Positions 1-8,042 of a DNA stretch of 46,963 bases are shown one piece after another. The notes below the pieces were generated by a model. The model was given only the letters and a program-made list of their open reading frames with translations, had not been told where the DNA came from and did no database searches. Numbering within the stretch: position 1 is the first letter of the stretch; each line of letters opens with the position of its first letter. The stretch comes from an uncultured Saprospiraceae bacterium (GTDB lineage: Bacteria > Bacteroidota > Bacteroidia > Chitinophagales > Saprospiraceae). A program made the translations under genes and the position numbers. The DNA is taken from the NCBI GenBank assembly GCA_938007965.1, contig CALLMH010000046.1, forward strand, positions 1-46,963. Direction: 5' to 3'.

Positions 1-1
1 T

Positions 2-940
2 GAAGACGGTAAGGTCATAGGTCGGATAGCTGCAATACAAGACAACAACTACAATGAGCACCATGGGTCTAACGTAGGTTTTTTTGGTTTTTTTGATGTA
101 ATCAATGATTACAATGTAGCAAAACTATTATTGGACACTGCCTACGACTGGGTCAAAGCCAATGGAGCGGATCAAATATTAGGTCCAACTAACTTTACAA
201 CAAATGATACAGCTGGTGTTCTCGTGGAAGGTTATGACTCTCCGCCCACGGTCATGATGACATATAACAAACCTTATTACGCTCAGTTAATAGAGAAGTA
301 TGGATTTAAGAAAGAGATGGACCTTTATGCATATATCATTCCCACAAATGAAGTAAATGAGAAATCTCTTCGTCTCGCTACGATGTTGCAAGATAGACTC
401 AGCAAGAAAGGTATCACCATCAGAACATCCACGAAAAAAACAAAAAAAAGTGATATACAAAAGATCAAACCAGTATACCTCGCTGCATGGGAGAAAAACT
501 GGGGGTTCGTACCTCCAACGGATGCCGAGTTTGATCATCTTGCAGAAGGCCTAAGCTTATTGCTAGACTTAAGATATGTATATCTAGCGGAACATGAGGG
601 CAAGGTAGTAGGGTTCGGTGTTGCAATACCCGATATCAATGAAATCACAAAAGATTTTAAAAATGGAAAACTCTTTCCTTTCAATATCATTAAATTGCTG
701 ACCAAAAAATCAAAAGTATCTCTTATCAGAATTATACTTCTCGGTGTCCTGGAAGATTACCGTAAGTTAGGTATAGAGGCGATCTTCTTTGCTAATTATA
801 TTAAAGCGGCTAAAGAAAATAATCTCAGAGCCGGCGAGGCATCTTGGATACTAGAAAGCAATACTATGATGGTACAAGCAGCTGAAAAACTAAATGGAAG
901 GAGATACAAGACATACAGGATCTATAGCAAGTCTATCTAA
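2..940 (+). CDS. GNAT-fold acyltransferase, 5' end cut by window (candidate ceramide synthase)
   Basis: The reading frame is open from the first bases of the window, so the start lies upstream and 312 residues are visible. The sequence resembles the roughly 370-residue GNAT-type N-acyltransferases of Bacteroidota. An early stretch with VGFFGFFD and LGPTNFTTND carries one conserved block, and a second domain (WGFVPPTDAEFDHLAEGL, then VLEDYRKLGIEAIFF) looks like the acyl-CoA binding half of a GNAT fold. No membrane segment or signal peptide is seen in the visible part. It is followed after 12 bases by an NAD-dependent epimerase-like gene and then by inositol-phosphate synthase on the same strand, an arrangement suggesting one operon. 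Bacterial ceramide synthases are known to be GNAT-like proteins encoded near an epimerase-like ceramide reductase, so sphingoid-base N-acylation is a reasonable inference. A role on another amine is equally possible from sequence alone. Confidence 0.72.
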   Translation, partial: EDGKVIGRIAAIQDNNYNEHHGSNVGFFGFFDVINDYNVAKLLLDTAYDWVKANGADQILGPTNFTTNDTAGVLVEGYDSPPTVMMTYNKPYYAQLIEKYGFKKEMDLYAYIIPTNEVNEKSLRLATMLQDRLSKKGITIRTSTKKTKKSDIQKIKPVYLAAWEKNWGFVPPTDAEFDHLAEGLSLLLDLRYVYLAEHEGKVVGFGVAIPDINEITKDFKNGKLFPFNIIKLLTKKSKVSLIRIILLGVLEDYRKLGIEAIFFANYIKAAKENNLRAGEASWILESNTMMVQAAEKLNGRRYKTYRIYSKSI

Positions 941-952
941 CAACTGACAAAA

Positions 953-1948
953 ATGCAGAAAATACTAATATCGGGTGCTAGTGGATTCGTAGGCGGATTT
1001 CTTGTTGAGGAAGCACTCACCAAAGGTCTCGAAGTATACGCTGCGGTCAGAAAATCTTCTAATCTTCAATATCTTACTGATAGACGGATTCAGTTTGTCT
1101 ATATAGACTTCGAAGACAGAGAATCACTGCGTCAGATATTTATGGAGTATAAATTCGACTATATTGTGCATAATGCAGGCGTAACAAAGACACCCGTTAA
1201 GGAACAATATTTTACAGTAAACGCCACTTATTTGGAAAATATGATAGAAACTCTCATCGAGAGTAATGCTGTCCCAAGAAAATTTACATTTATAAGTAGT
1301 CTAGCCGCTTATGGTCCTGCAGAATACACCAAATCTGGACTCGTAACGGAAAATTCTGAACCACACCCCGTTACTGACTATGGACGAAGTAAGCTCCAAG
1401 CGGAGAGATATCTGAAATCTAAATCAGAAATAAATTACACAATCATACGTCCAACAGCTGTATACGGACCGAGAGAAAAAGATTTATTTACGGTCTACGA
1501 TCTTATCAATAAAGGCATAGAAATGACCGTTGGATTGACTGACCAGCAACTTACATTTATCTACGTTAGAGATTTAGTAAGTATAATTATCGGCTCAACA
1601 TTAGACAGTCGCAAAAATGTTGCGTACTTTGCGACTGATTTAGAGATATACTCTTCGACGCTATATAATAAGTTGATCAGAGAATCTCTTGGTCGGAAAA
1701 GAAGTTTAAAAATAAGACTTCCAATTCCACTAGTAAAAACGATAGGTTATATCGCGGAGAAAGCTGGTAAACTAACAGGAAATTATCCTGCGATAAATAT
1801 CGAAAAAGTAAATGAGTTGGAAGCAAAAAGTTGGAATTGTGATACAAGTAATCTTGTAAACGATTTAAACTATAAACCCAAATATAAATTACAAGAAGGC
1901 TTAAAAGAATCTATAGCCTGGTATAAAGAACATAATTGGTTAAAATAA
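953..1948 (+). CDS. NAD(P)-dependent epimerase/dehydratase family (extended SDR), candidate ceramide reductase
   Basis: A 331-residue extended short-chain dehydrogenase. The Rossmann dinucleotide motif GASGFVG is at residues 8-14, the catalytic Ser region (ISS) at 114-116 and the YxxxK pair at Tyr143/Lys147, followed by the RPTAVYGPRE segment typical of the epimerase/dihydroflavonol reductase group. All catalytic elements are present, so an active NAD(P)-dependent oxidoreductase is expected. The ATG start is preceded by the stop of the GNAT gene 12 bases upstream, and the next gene begins 9 bases after this one, which indicates co-transcription. Sugar epimerase activity is possible, but the neighbours act on lipids. 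In Caulobacter a protein of this superfamily reduces oxidised ceramide in sphingolipid synthesis. That role is an inference from context. Confidence 0.85.
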   Translation: MQKILISGASGFVGGFLVEEALTKGLEVYAAVRKSSNLQYLTDRRIQFVYIDFEDRESLRQIFMEYKFDYIVHNAGVTKTPVKEQYFTVNATYLENMIETLIESNAVPRKFTFISSLAAYGPAEYTKSGLVTENSEPHPVTDYGRSKLQAERYLKSKSEINYTIIRPTAVYGPREKDLFTVYDLINKGIEMTVGLTDQQLTFIYVRDLVSIIIGSTLDSRKNVAYFATDLEIYSSTLYNKLIRESLGRKRSLKIRLPIPLVKTIGYIAEKAGKLTGNYPAINIEKVNELEAKSWNCDTSNLVNDLNYKPKYKLQEGLKESIAWYKEHNWLK

Positions 1949-1957
1949 TTATATAAT

Positions 1958-3265
1958 ATGTCAAAAAAAGGAAAAGCTAGTAAAGCAAGCGGAAAACTAG
2001 GAATTTTATTGCCTGGTATGGGAGCTGTAGCAACGACTGTTATTGCAGGTGTTTTTGCAGTGAATAAGGGACTCTCAAGTCCAGTCGGATCATTAACTCA
2101 AATGGGAAGAATCCGAATTGGAAAAAGAACAGAGGACAATCAACCCCTTATTAAGGACTTAGTACCGGTTCAAAATATCAAAAAAGTAGTTTTTGGTGGA
2201 TGGGATGTGTATAAGGATAACATGTATGAAGCCGCTACGAATGCTGAAGTACTTGAGCCATCGTTATTAAAAAAACTGAAGCCTCAGCTATCGAAAATCA
2301 AGCCTATGAAGGCCGTATTTGATAGGAAGTATGCACAAAGGCTCGATGGTAAGCATATCAAAAAAGGAAAGAACAAAATGGCTCTCGCCAAAGCTTTGAT
2401 GAAGGACATCGAAAACTTCAAGAAAGAAAACAAATGTGACAGATTAGTCATGGTATGGTGTGGAAGTACGGAGATATATATAGAAGAATCATCTGTCCAT
2501 AAAAATATCAAGAGTTTCGAAAAAGGGCTCGTTGAAAATCACAAAGATATACCACCGAGTATGATCTATGCGTATGCAGCGATCAAAATGGGTGTTCCGT
2601 ATGCCAATGGTGCACCGAATCTTTCGTGTGATGTACCAGCATTGATCCAATTGGCAAAAGAAACTGATACTCCTATAATGGGTAAAGATTTCAAAACAGG
2701 CCAAACATTAATGAAGACAATCTTAGCCCCTGGTCTTAAAGCTAGAGCATTGGGTGTAGAAGGTTGGTTCTCTACGAACATCTTAGGTAATAGAGATGGT
2801 GAGGTCCTCGATGATCCAGCCAACTTCAAAACGAAGGAAGTCTCTAAACTAGGAGTATTAGAGCAAATCCTAGAACCAGAGAAAAATCCAGAATTATACG
2901 CTAATCTATATCATAAAGTAAGAATCAACTACTACCCACCAAGAGGTGACGCCAAAGAAGGTTGGGACAATATCGATATCAGAGGATGGTTAAACTATCC
3001 AATGCAGATCAAAATTGATTTCTTATGTAGAGATTCTATTCTTGCAGCTCCTATCGTGCTTGATCTTGCATTATTCTTAGACCTCGCTAAGAGAGCAAAT
3101 ATGAGCGGAATCCAAGAATGGTTAGGATTCTATCTGAAGTCGCCACAGGCACCTAAAGGAGTGAAGCCTATCCATGATATATTCAAGCAACAAATCAAAC
3201 TAGAGAATACGCTAAGGCATATAGCTGGTGAGACGTTACTTGACCATTTAGGATTAGACTATTAA
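1958..3265 (+). CDS. ino1: myo-inositol-1-phosphate synthase
   Basis: A 435-residue protein of the inositol-3-phosphate synthase family, which converts glucose 6-phosphate to inositol 1-phosphate (called 3-phosphate in D-numbering) with NAD as catalytic cofactor. The NAD-binding glycine-rich loop GMGAVATT lies at residues 20-27. The conserved GGWDVYKDNMYEAA, PNLSCDVPALIQLA and KDFKTGQT blocks that form the active site follow in the expected order. The length is normal for the bacterial and eukaryal family. The gene is the last of the run that begins with the GNAT and epimerase genes and is followed by a strong terminator. In Bacteroidota this enzyme supplies inositol phosphate for phosphatidylinositol and inositol dihydroceramides. 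A phosphatidylinositol-phosphate synthase (CDP-alcohol phosphotransferase) is not in view. Confidence 0.93.
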   Translation: MSKKGKASKASGKLGILLPGMGAVATTVIAGVFAVNKGLSSPVGSLTQMGRIRIGKRTEDNQPLIKDLVPVQNIKKVVFGGWDVYKDNMYEAATNAEVLEPSLLKKLKPQLSKIKPMKAVFDRKYAQRLDGKHIKKGKNKMALAKALMKDIENFKKENKCDRLVMVWCGSTEIYIEESSVHKNIKSFEKGLVENHKDIPPSMIYAYAAIKMGVPYANGAPNLSCDVPALIQLAKETDTPIMGKDFKTGQTLMKTILAPGLKARALGVEGWFSTNILGNRDGEVLDDPANFKTKEVSKLGVLEQILEPEKNPELYANLYHKVRINYYPPRGDAKEGWDNIDIRGWLNYPMQIKIDFLCRDSILAAPIVLDLALFLDLAKRANMSGIQEWLGFYLKSPQAPKGVKPIHDIFKQQIKLENTLRHIAGETLLDHLGLDY

Positions 3266-3297
3266 AAATAATTCTAATCTATATTAGAATATTGTAT

Positions 3298-3332
3298 AAA
3301 AAAGGACGGGCATTGTTGTCTGTCCTTTTTTT
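3298..3332 (+). terminator. intrinsic terminator after inositol-phosphate synthase
   Basis: The stem GGACGGGC / GTCTGTCC with a six-base loop is flanked by an A-run before it and seven T after it. The A-run can pair with the T-run, so the structure may work on either strand. A separate perfect 8-bp inverted repeat (ATTCTAAT, 3271-3278, with ATTAGAAT, 3283-3290) sits just upstream. Together they separate the three-gene lipid run from the GtrA-kinase pair. Confidence 0.85.
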
Positions 3333-3404
3333 GATTAATCGAATACCGCATTAAATATCAAAGAGACAAATTCAATACAAAACGGCTCCGAAAAGGTACC
3401 ATTT

Positions 3405-3779
3405 ATGATTTCATTCTGGAGATCACAAGCTACTTCCTTGATATCGAGTGCTGCAGATTTTGGAGTATATGGTTTCTTATTTTATTTACTCGTTGTCAAT
3501 TATGTAGTCGCTTCCGCCATTGGCAATATATCTGGTGCCATATTAAGTTTCTATCTAGGTCGTAATTGGTCGTTTAAGAGTCAAGATGGCAACGTAAGTA
3601 CACAGGCTATAAAATATGGTATCACTTCTATGGCAAGCGCAGGAATAAATAGTGCAGGCATCTATCTCCTGACTGAAAACACCATTTTACACCCAACTTA
3701 CAGCAAAGTCATTATTGCACTTTTAGTTGGTATTACATTCAATTTTTTTATGTTCAGATATTTTGTATTCAAGAAATAA
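3405..3779 (+). CDS. GtrA-like four-helix membrane protein
   Basis: A 124-residue protein with four hydrophobic segments (about residues 12-32, 36-52, 72-90 and 98-118) ending FRYFVFKK, as in the GtrA/DPMS3 family. These proteins are thought to help move polyprenyl-phosphate-linked sugars across the membrane, or to act as partners of lipid-handling enzymes. The FYLGRNWSFKS segment between helices 2 and 3 is a family hallmark. The ATG at 3405 is consistent with the usual N-terminus starting just before the first helix. The kinase gene starts 7 bases after the stop codon, so the two are probably co-transcribed. Inositol-lipid loci of Bacteroides also contain small membrane proteins of this kind, so a role in lipid head-group transfer is plausible but not shown. 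Confidence 0.82.
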   Translation: MISFWRSQATSLISSAADFGVYGFLFYLLVVNYVVASAIGNISGAILSFYLGRNWSFKSQDGNVSTQAIKYGITSMASAGINSAGIYLLTENTILHPTYSKVIIALLVGITFNFFMFRYFVFKK

Positions 3780-3786
3780 TTGGACT

Positions 3787-4695
3787 ATGTCATCAAAAAA
3801 GAAAGTCGTTTTTATCATCAATCCATTCTCTGGAACATCAGCTAAGGAATCTACTCCTCAATTGATCGCGAGAATGATAGATAGAGATAAATATGACTAT
3901 TCTATCAAGTTTACCAAATATGCTGGGCATGCCATAAGCCTCGCAAAACAAGCCGTCGAGAACAATACAGATATCGTAGTCGCCGTCGGCGGAGATGGTA
4001 GTGTAAATGAAGTAGCTAAATCCTTAGTAGGTACAGATGCTTGTCTCGCCATATTGCCAGGTGGATCGGGTAATGGATTCGCTATGCATCTGGGTCTAGG
4101 CAGAGATCAAGAAAAAGCGATTGATTTTTTAAATAATGGCAGTGAGATAATAGTAGACACTTGCTCTGTCAATAATCGATTCTTTGCTAATGTAGCTGGC
4201 ATAGGTTTCGATGCCAGGATAGCCTTCATGACTAAAAAAAATAAAAAAAGAGGCTTTCTCCCCTACTTAATCACTTCTTTACAAGAAAGTAAAAAATTCA
4301 AACCCGCTTCACTGGAGATAGAAATTGACGGAAAAACAATCAAAGGAGAATACGCAGCCGCTGTTGTTGCCAATGCTTCTATGTATGGATATCACTTTAC
4401 GATTGCTCCAGAAGCGTCACTGCAAGACGGAATTATGAATATCATCCTTATCAAAAAATCTCCGTTGCATAGGTACTTTTTGTCAAGCTACAGATTTCTC
4501 AATAGATCTTTACATCTAAGTAGAATCACGGAGTCTTATCAAGGTCGAGCAATCAATATAAAGTTATCCGATAGAGACTATCTACACGTCGATGGAGAAG
4601 GGTATGAATCTGATCTGAAATTAGAGTTTAGTATAAGTCCAAAATCACTCAAAGTCATAGTTCCTCAAAATCGAACTGCAAACTGGAAACTATGA
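3787..4695 (+). CDS. diacylglycerol kinase / sphingoid-base kinase family (YegS-LCB5 type)
   Basis: A 302-residue soluble lipid kinase. The family's nucleotide-binding elements are clear: IINPFSGT near the N-terminus, then VVAVGGDGSVNEVAKSL (GGDGxxNE) and LPGGSGNGFAMHLG. The open frame extends upstream to a TTG at 3727 inside gtrA, but those residues are not kinase-like. The ATG at 3787, which gives MSSKKKVVFIINPFSG, fits the family and follows the GtrA stop codon closely. The substrate could be diacylglycerol, undecaprenol or a sphingoid base/ceramide. The inositol-phosphate synthase and putative ceramide genes upstream favour a role in complex lipid synthesis. The next gene is convergent and begins 3 bases after the stop, with no room for a separate terminator. 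Confidence 0.87.
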   Translation: MSSKKKVVFIINPFSGTSAKESTPQLIARMIDRDKYDYSIKFTKYAGHAISLAKQAVENNTDIVVAVGGDGSVNEVAKSLVGTDACLAILPGGSGNGFAMHLGLGRDQEKAIDFLNNGSEIIVDTCSVNNRFFANVAGIGFDARIAFMTKKNKKRGFLPYLITSLQESKKFKPASLEIEIDGKTIKGEYAAAVVANASMYGYHFTIAPEASLQDGIMNIILIKKSPLHRYFLSSYRFLNRSLHLSRITESYQGRAINIKLSDRDYLHVDGEGYESDLKLEFSISPKSLKVIVPQNRTANWKL

Positions 4696-4697
4696 AC

Positions 4698-5912
4698 CTA
4701 TTCTAAAACTGAAGCTACTGCCAAGCCATTTATCTGAGCGATAGCACTCAATTTAGTTTGAAGGAATTTTAATTCGTTGATTTGAATACCGTCTTGGGCA
4801 ATACCTATTTTGGCTTTTTCGAGATGAATAGACGTGGGGACCTTTTCAGCGACTAATTCTGCAAGTTGTTTGTTTATATTGAATGGAAATACTTCCTCCA
4901 TTTTACCTTCTACAAATCGATTTACCAGAGGAGCTGTAAGTTTATATATGAAGTTAGATGGATTTACTTTTACATCTATATTGTTGAGTACCAATTGCCC
5001 TTCTACCCCATTATAATCAGGAATCCCTTTTATATACACCTCTGCCCTTATAGGATCATTGATGACCATTTTGATATTCAGCTCTTCCCCTCCATTGATC
5101 TTGACTGATTGGACATCGAAGTGCTTACCGCCTACTTCCATCCCTTGCAGTAGATTTCTCAACTCCATCTCCAGAAAATCATAGTCAAATGCAATTGGGA
5201 TTATCACTTTGTTAGTCAGATGCTGATCCGCTTCCGTCATCCATCGGAAGGGAACAATAGAAGAATGTACCACTGCATCATCATTGATAGATATATCAGG
5301 TCTGACTATACCATTGATCACTACTTTTCCATCTGATATTTTTGGTTCGCTCAGGATCAATTCATCCACGTCAAGATTGATTCTGTTGCCTTTGAGATCT
5401 AATTCACTGAGTTTTTTTCTCGCATCATCTAATCCACCTTGAATTAAGAGATTCAAATCCGAAAATTTCTGTAGCGAACTATCTATTTTTGCAGTGACTA
5501 TTGATTCATGGTGCTTCAAGACAAGATTGACAAGTGTTTCTACTGGAATATTCAACGCTCCGATTTCTAGTACGGGTTTTTCTATCCATTCGTGGGAAAC
5601 CAGTTCGGATCTCGCTTTCAATTTGAGTGCAGTACTTATCTCCACATTCACTGTAAGATGTAGATTGATGGCCCCATTACCCTCCACAGTAAATAATCCA
5701 GCCTCTCTTATCAATTTTATTTTCAAAGGGAGAAAAACATCTATCCTCTTTCCATTGGGTTTGATATCTGCCTTGCCTACCCTAGTCAATAAAACTTCTA
5801 CTCCGTTTACCTCCAAAGGCTCAGAGGATACCGCCATGTCTAATGCATCTTCTAATAAGTTAGAAAGAAATTCACTGGTCGTAGTGATATCAAAAATAAT
5901 AGAACTTTCCAT
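4698..5912 (-). CDS. DUF4403-like protein
   Basis: A 404-residue protein made largely of beta-strand-like alternation with long amphipathic stretches. Two similar halves (around residues 60-200 and 230-390) carry the feel of DUF4403 proteins, which are thought to have a tubular lipid-binding (BPI/TULIP-like) fold. Typical features are the repeated isoleucine/valine-rich strands, the VPFRWMTEADQHLTNK block and the KAKIGIAQDGIQI segment near the C-terminus. No signal peptide or lipobox is seen, which is unusual for a lipid-binding envelope protein. The gene converges on the lipid kinase gene. Its upstream region is a long AT-rich spacer. The function is unknown, and the family assignment is by eye. 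Confidence 0.6.
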   Translation of the reverse strand: MESSIIFDITTTSEFLSNLLEDALDMAVSSEPLEVNGVEVLLTRVGKADIKPNGKRIDVFLPLKIKLIREAGLFTVEGNGAINLHLTVNVEISTALKLKARSELVSHEWIEKPVLEIGALNIPVETLVNLVLKHHESIVTAKIDSSLQKFSDLNLLIQGGLDDARKKLSELDLKGNRINLDVDELILSEPKISDGKVVINGIVRPDISINDDAVVHSSIVPFRWMTEADQHLTNKVIIPIAFDYDFLEMELRNLLQGMEVGGKHFDVQSVKINGGEELNIKMVINDPIRAEVYIKGIPDYNGVEGQLVLNNIDVKVNPSNFIYKLTAPLVNRFVEGKMEEVFPFNINKQLAELVAEKVPTSIHLEKAKIGIAQDGIQINELKFLQTKLSAIAQINGLAVASVLE

Positions 5913-6385
5913 TGTGGATATGATATTTGTATACTTAGAAACTAAAGGAGTATTTCGCGTTGTTGTTTTCGATGTTATCCAGAATTTGTGCTATCGATCT
6001 AGAATAGTCTTAAATCATTTCAAGTATTTAATTTACCAAATCGATTTATAAGGTAGACCAAACATTTTTTTAATCGAAATCGACAAGTCGAATAACTTCC
6101 TAATAAGAGCACAATATATTAAATATATATGTAATACGTAAGCAATTAAATGATAGAATCTTAATTATATGTTTGTTTTAGTTTTGGGCTTCCATTTTTG
6201 ACAACTTGTACGTTTAGTATTATAATCATATTAATAAAAAATCGTAAAATTTGATTTTCGAGTATAGAATGACATATATTACTTATATCAAATATCTCTG
6301 GCTGATCTTCAGTGACCAGACGTAAGAATCAGGATTGTTGATTTCTCGCGTACTACTGTACCAAGTCAGTCAAAATAATAAACAC
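5913..6385. other. AT-rich intergenic region between divergent genes
   Basis: No convincing coding frame is seen in these 473 bases. The stretch should hold the promoters of the leftward DUF4403 gene and the rightward arylsulfotransferase-like gene. A TATGTTTG match to the Bacteroidota -7 consensus lies on the + strand at 6168-6175, about 210 bases before the rightward gene, but no good -33 element accompanies it. Confidence 0.5.
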
Positions 6386-8029
6386 ATGAAAAACATAATA
6401 CTATTCCTTCTCTTATCCATTACCGTAACCGTCGATGCTCAGACTGTAGGTGTTCTTTCTTATTCTGAGGAAGCGATGGATGGATATACCTTTTTCTCCC
6501 CTTTTTCAGGAACAAAAGCTTATTTGGTTGATAACTGTGGCCACTTGATCAATGAATGGGATCGAGGAACACGACCAGGCTTGTCAGCATATTTCCTAGA
6601 TAATGGACTCATGCTGCGCACATACAAAGCTACACTAGCTGGACCATTTACTTCTGCAAGCAATGCAGGTGGGTTAGAACTTGTAGATTGGGATAATAAT
6701 ACGATCTGGAGTTATGAAATCAATAGCGCAGAACAACTCTCTCATCACGATGCCGTGATGATGAGTAATGGCAATATATTAGTGCTCACTTGGGAATTGA
6801 CCTACCGTGATGAGTTGGTCTCTCTTGGTAGAAATCCAGACGAAATATCAGTAGAAGATTATATGTGGTCAGAAAAAATACTAGAGATCGAGCCTGTGGG
6901 AACCAATGAAGCCAATATTGTGTGGCAATGGCATATCAATGATCACTATGTCCAAGATTTCGATGAAACGAAAGAAGGATTTGATATCGTGGCAGAACAT
7001 CCAGAATTATTCGACATAAATCTTCCAGAACTTAATAGTAATAACTCTAATTCCACCAGAGATTGGAATCACTTCAATGCGATAGATTATAATGAATCAC
7101 TAGACCAAATACTCGTATCAGTAAGAAATAGCGACGAGATCTGGATACTCGATCATACGACCACGACAGAAGAAGCGGCATCTCACCAAGGAGGGAGATA
7201 TGGAAAGGGAGGAGATATCCTCTATCGATGGGGTAATGCAGCAGCATATGATGGTGCGGCAACTTCTGACCAACAACTATACGGACAGCATGGCGCACAC
7301 TGGATCCCGCAAGGACTAGCCAATGAAGGAGAGATACTCATCTTCAATAATGGAAATGGTCAACCTGGTCCTGATTATTCGCAGATAGAAATTTTAAACC
7401 CACCACAAGATTCGGCAGGATTCTATAGCTATGACGATATTAAATATGGCCCCGATGCAGCAAATACAATCTATGGAGATCTTAGCTCAGAGCAATTCTA
7501 CTCAGCATTTCTATCGAATGCTCAACGATTGGAAAATGGAAATATTCTAGTCAATTCTGGTTCGCCTGGTAGAATTTTCGAAATTACTCAAAATGATGAG
7601 ATCGTCTGGGAATACGAGATTCCATTATTTGGAGATACGCCAGCAACGCAAGGACAGAATGTAAATAACAATTCCAGTTTCAGAGCTTATAAATTCAATC
7701 CAGACTATTTGGGATTTGATGGCCTAGACTTGACTCCAGGTGATCCTATAGAAAACGAACCTCTAGAATGCCAATTGAATGTTGCCACTATCGATGAAAA
7801 CAGGAATTCAGAAATATGGTATAGTAGTTCAGATCGAAGAATTCATTTCCGTAATGCAAGTACATACGATGGTCAATTGACTATTTTTGATATGCAAGGT
7901 CAAAAAATACTTTGCGACAAAGTGAGAAATCGATCTTCGGTCCCTATACCACCTTTGAGTGCAGGCATCTACATCGGTTTGATTAATTCTAACAATGAAA
8001 TAATTAAAATCAAATTTTCTGTTTTCTAA
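6386..8029 (+). CDS. secreted arylsulfotransferase-like beta-propeller protein with T9SS sorting tail
   Basis: A 547-residue protein starting at the ATG that gives a clean signal peptide (MKNIILFLLLSITVTVDA, cleaved before QTVG). The open frame extends to an upstream ATG (6335), but that adds residues in front of the signal peptide. The body resembles the ASST/arylsulfotransferase group: repeated strands of the type LVDWDNNTIWSYE, MSNGNILVLTWE and LENGNILVNSG, with His-containing blocks SHHDAVM, DWNHFNAID and GQHGAHWIP. The last 80 or so residues (IDENRNSEIWYS... LTIFDMQGQKI... LSAGIYIGLI) are a type A T9SS C-terminal sorting domain. The protein is therefore probably exported and anchored on the cell surface or released. 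Whether it transfers sulfate or is a non-enzymatic propeller cannot be decided here. It is a single gene, convergent with ubiD. Confidence 0.8.
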   Translation: MKNIILFLLLSITVTVDAQTVGVLSYSEEAMDGYTFFSPFSGTKAYLVDNCGHLINEWDRGTRPGLSAYFLDNGLMLRTYKATLAGPFTSASNAGGLELVDWDNNTIWSYEINSAEQLSHHDAVMMSNGNILVLTWELTYRDELVSLGRNPDEISVEDYMWSEKILEIEPVGTNEANIVWQWHINDHYVQDFDETKEGFDIVAEHPELFDINLPELNSNNSNSTRDWNHFNAIDYNESLDQILVSVRNSDEIWILDHTTTTEEAASHQGGRYGKGGDILYRWGNAAAYDGAATSDQQLYGQHGAHWIPQGLANEGEILIFNNGNGQPGPDYSQIEILNPPQDSAGFYSYDDIKYGPDAANTIYGDLSSEQFYSAFLSNAQRLENGNILVNSGSPGRIFEITQNDEIVWEYEIPLFGDTPATQGQNVNNNSSFRAYKFNPDYLGFDGLDLTPGDPIENEPLECQLNVATIDENRNSEIWYSSSDRRIHFRNASTYDGQLTIFDMQGQKILCDKVRNRSSVPIPPLSAGIYIGLINSNNEIIKIKFSVF

Positions 8030-8042
8030 GCGATATAGTCTA

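Noticed and set aside
3727-3786. Longer start (TTG) for the lipid kinase overlapping gtrA
   Set aside because: The added residues are the gtrA sequence in another frame and do not resemble the kinase family, and the ATG at 3787 fits the known N-terminus.
5494-6051. A 185-codon open frame on the plus strand opposite the DUF4403 gene
   Set aside because: Most of it is antisense to a gene with good family features, and its translation has low-complexity composition without domain or signal features.
8030-8042. Terminator between the convergent arylsulfotransferase-like and ubiD genes
   Set aside because: Only 13 bases separate the stop codons, and no stem followed by a T-run can be formed there.
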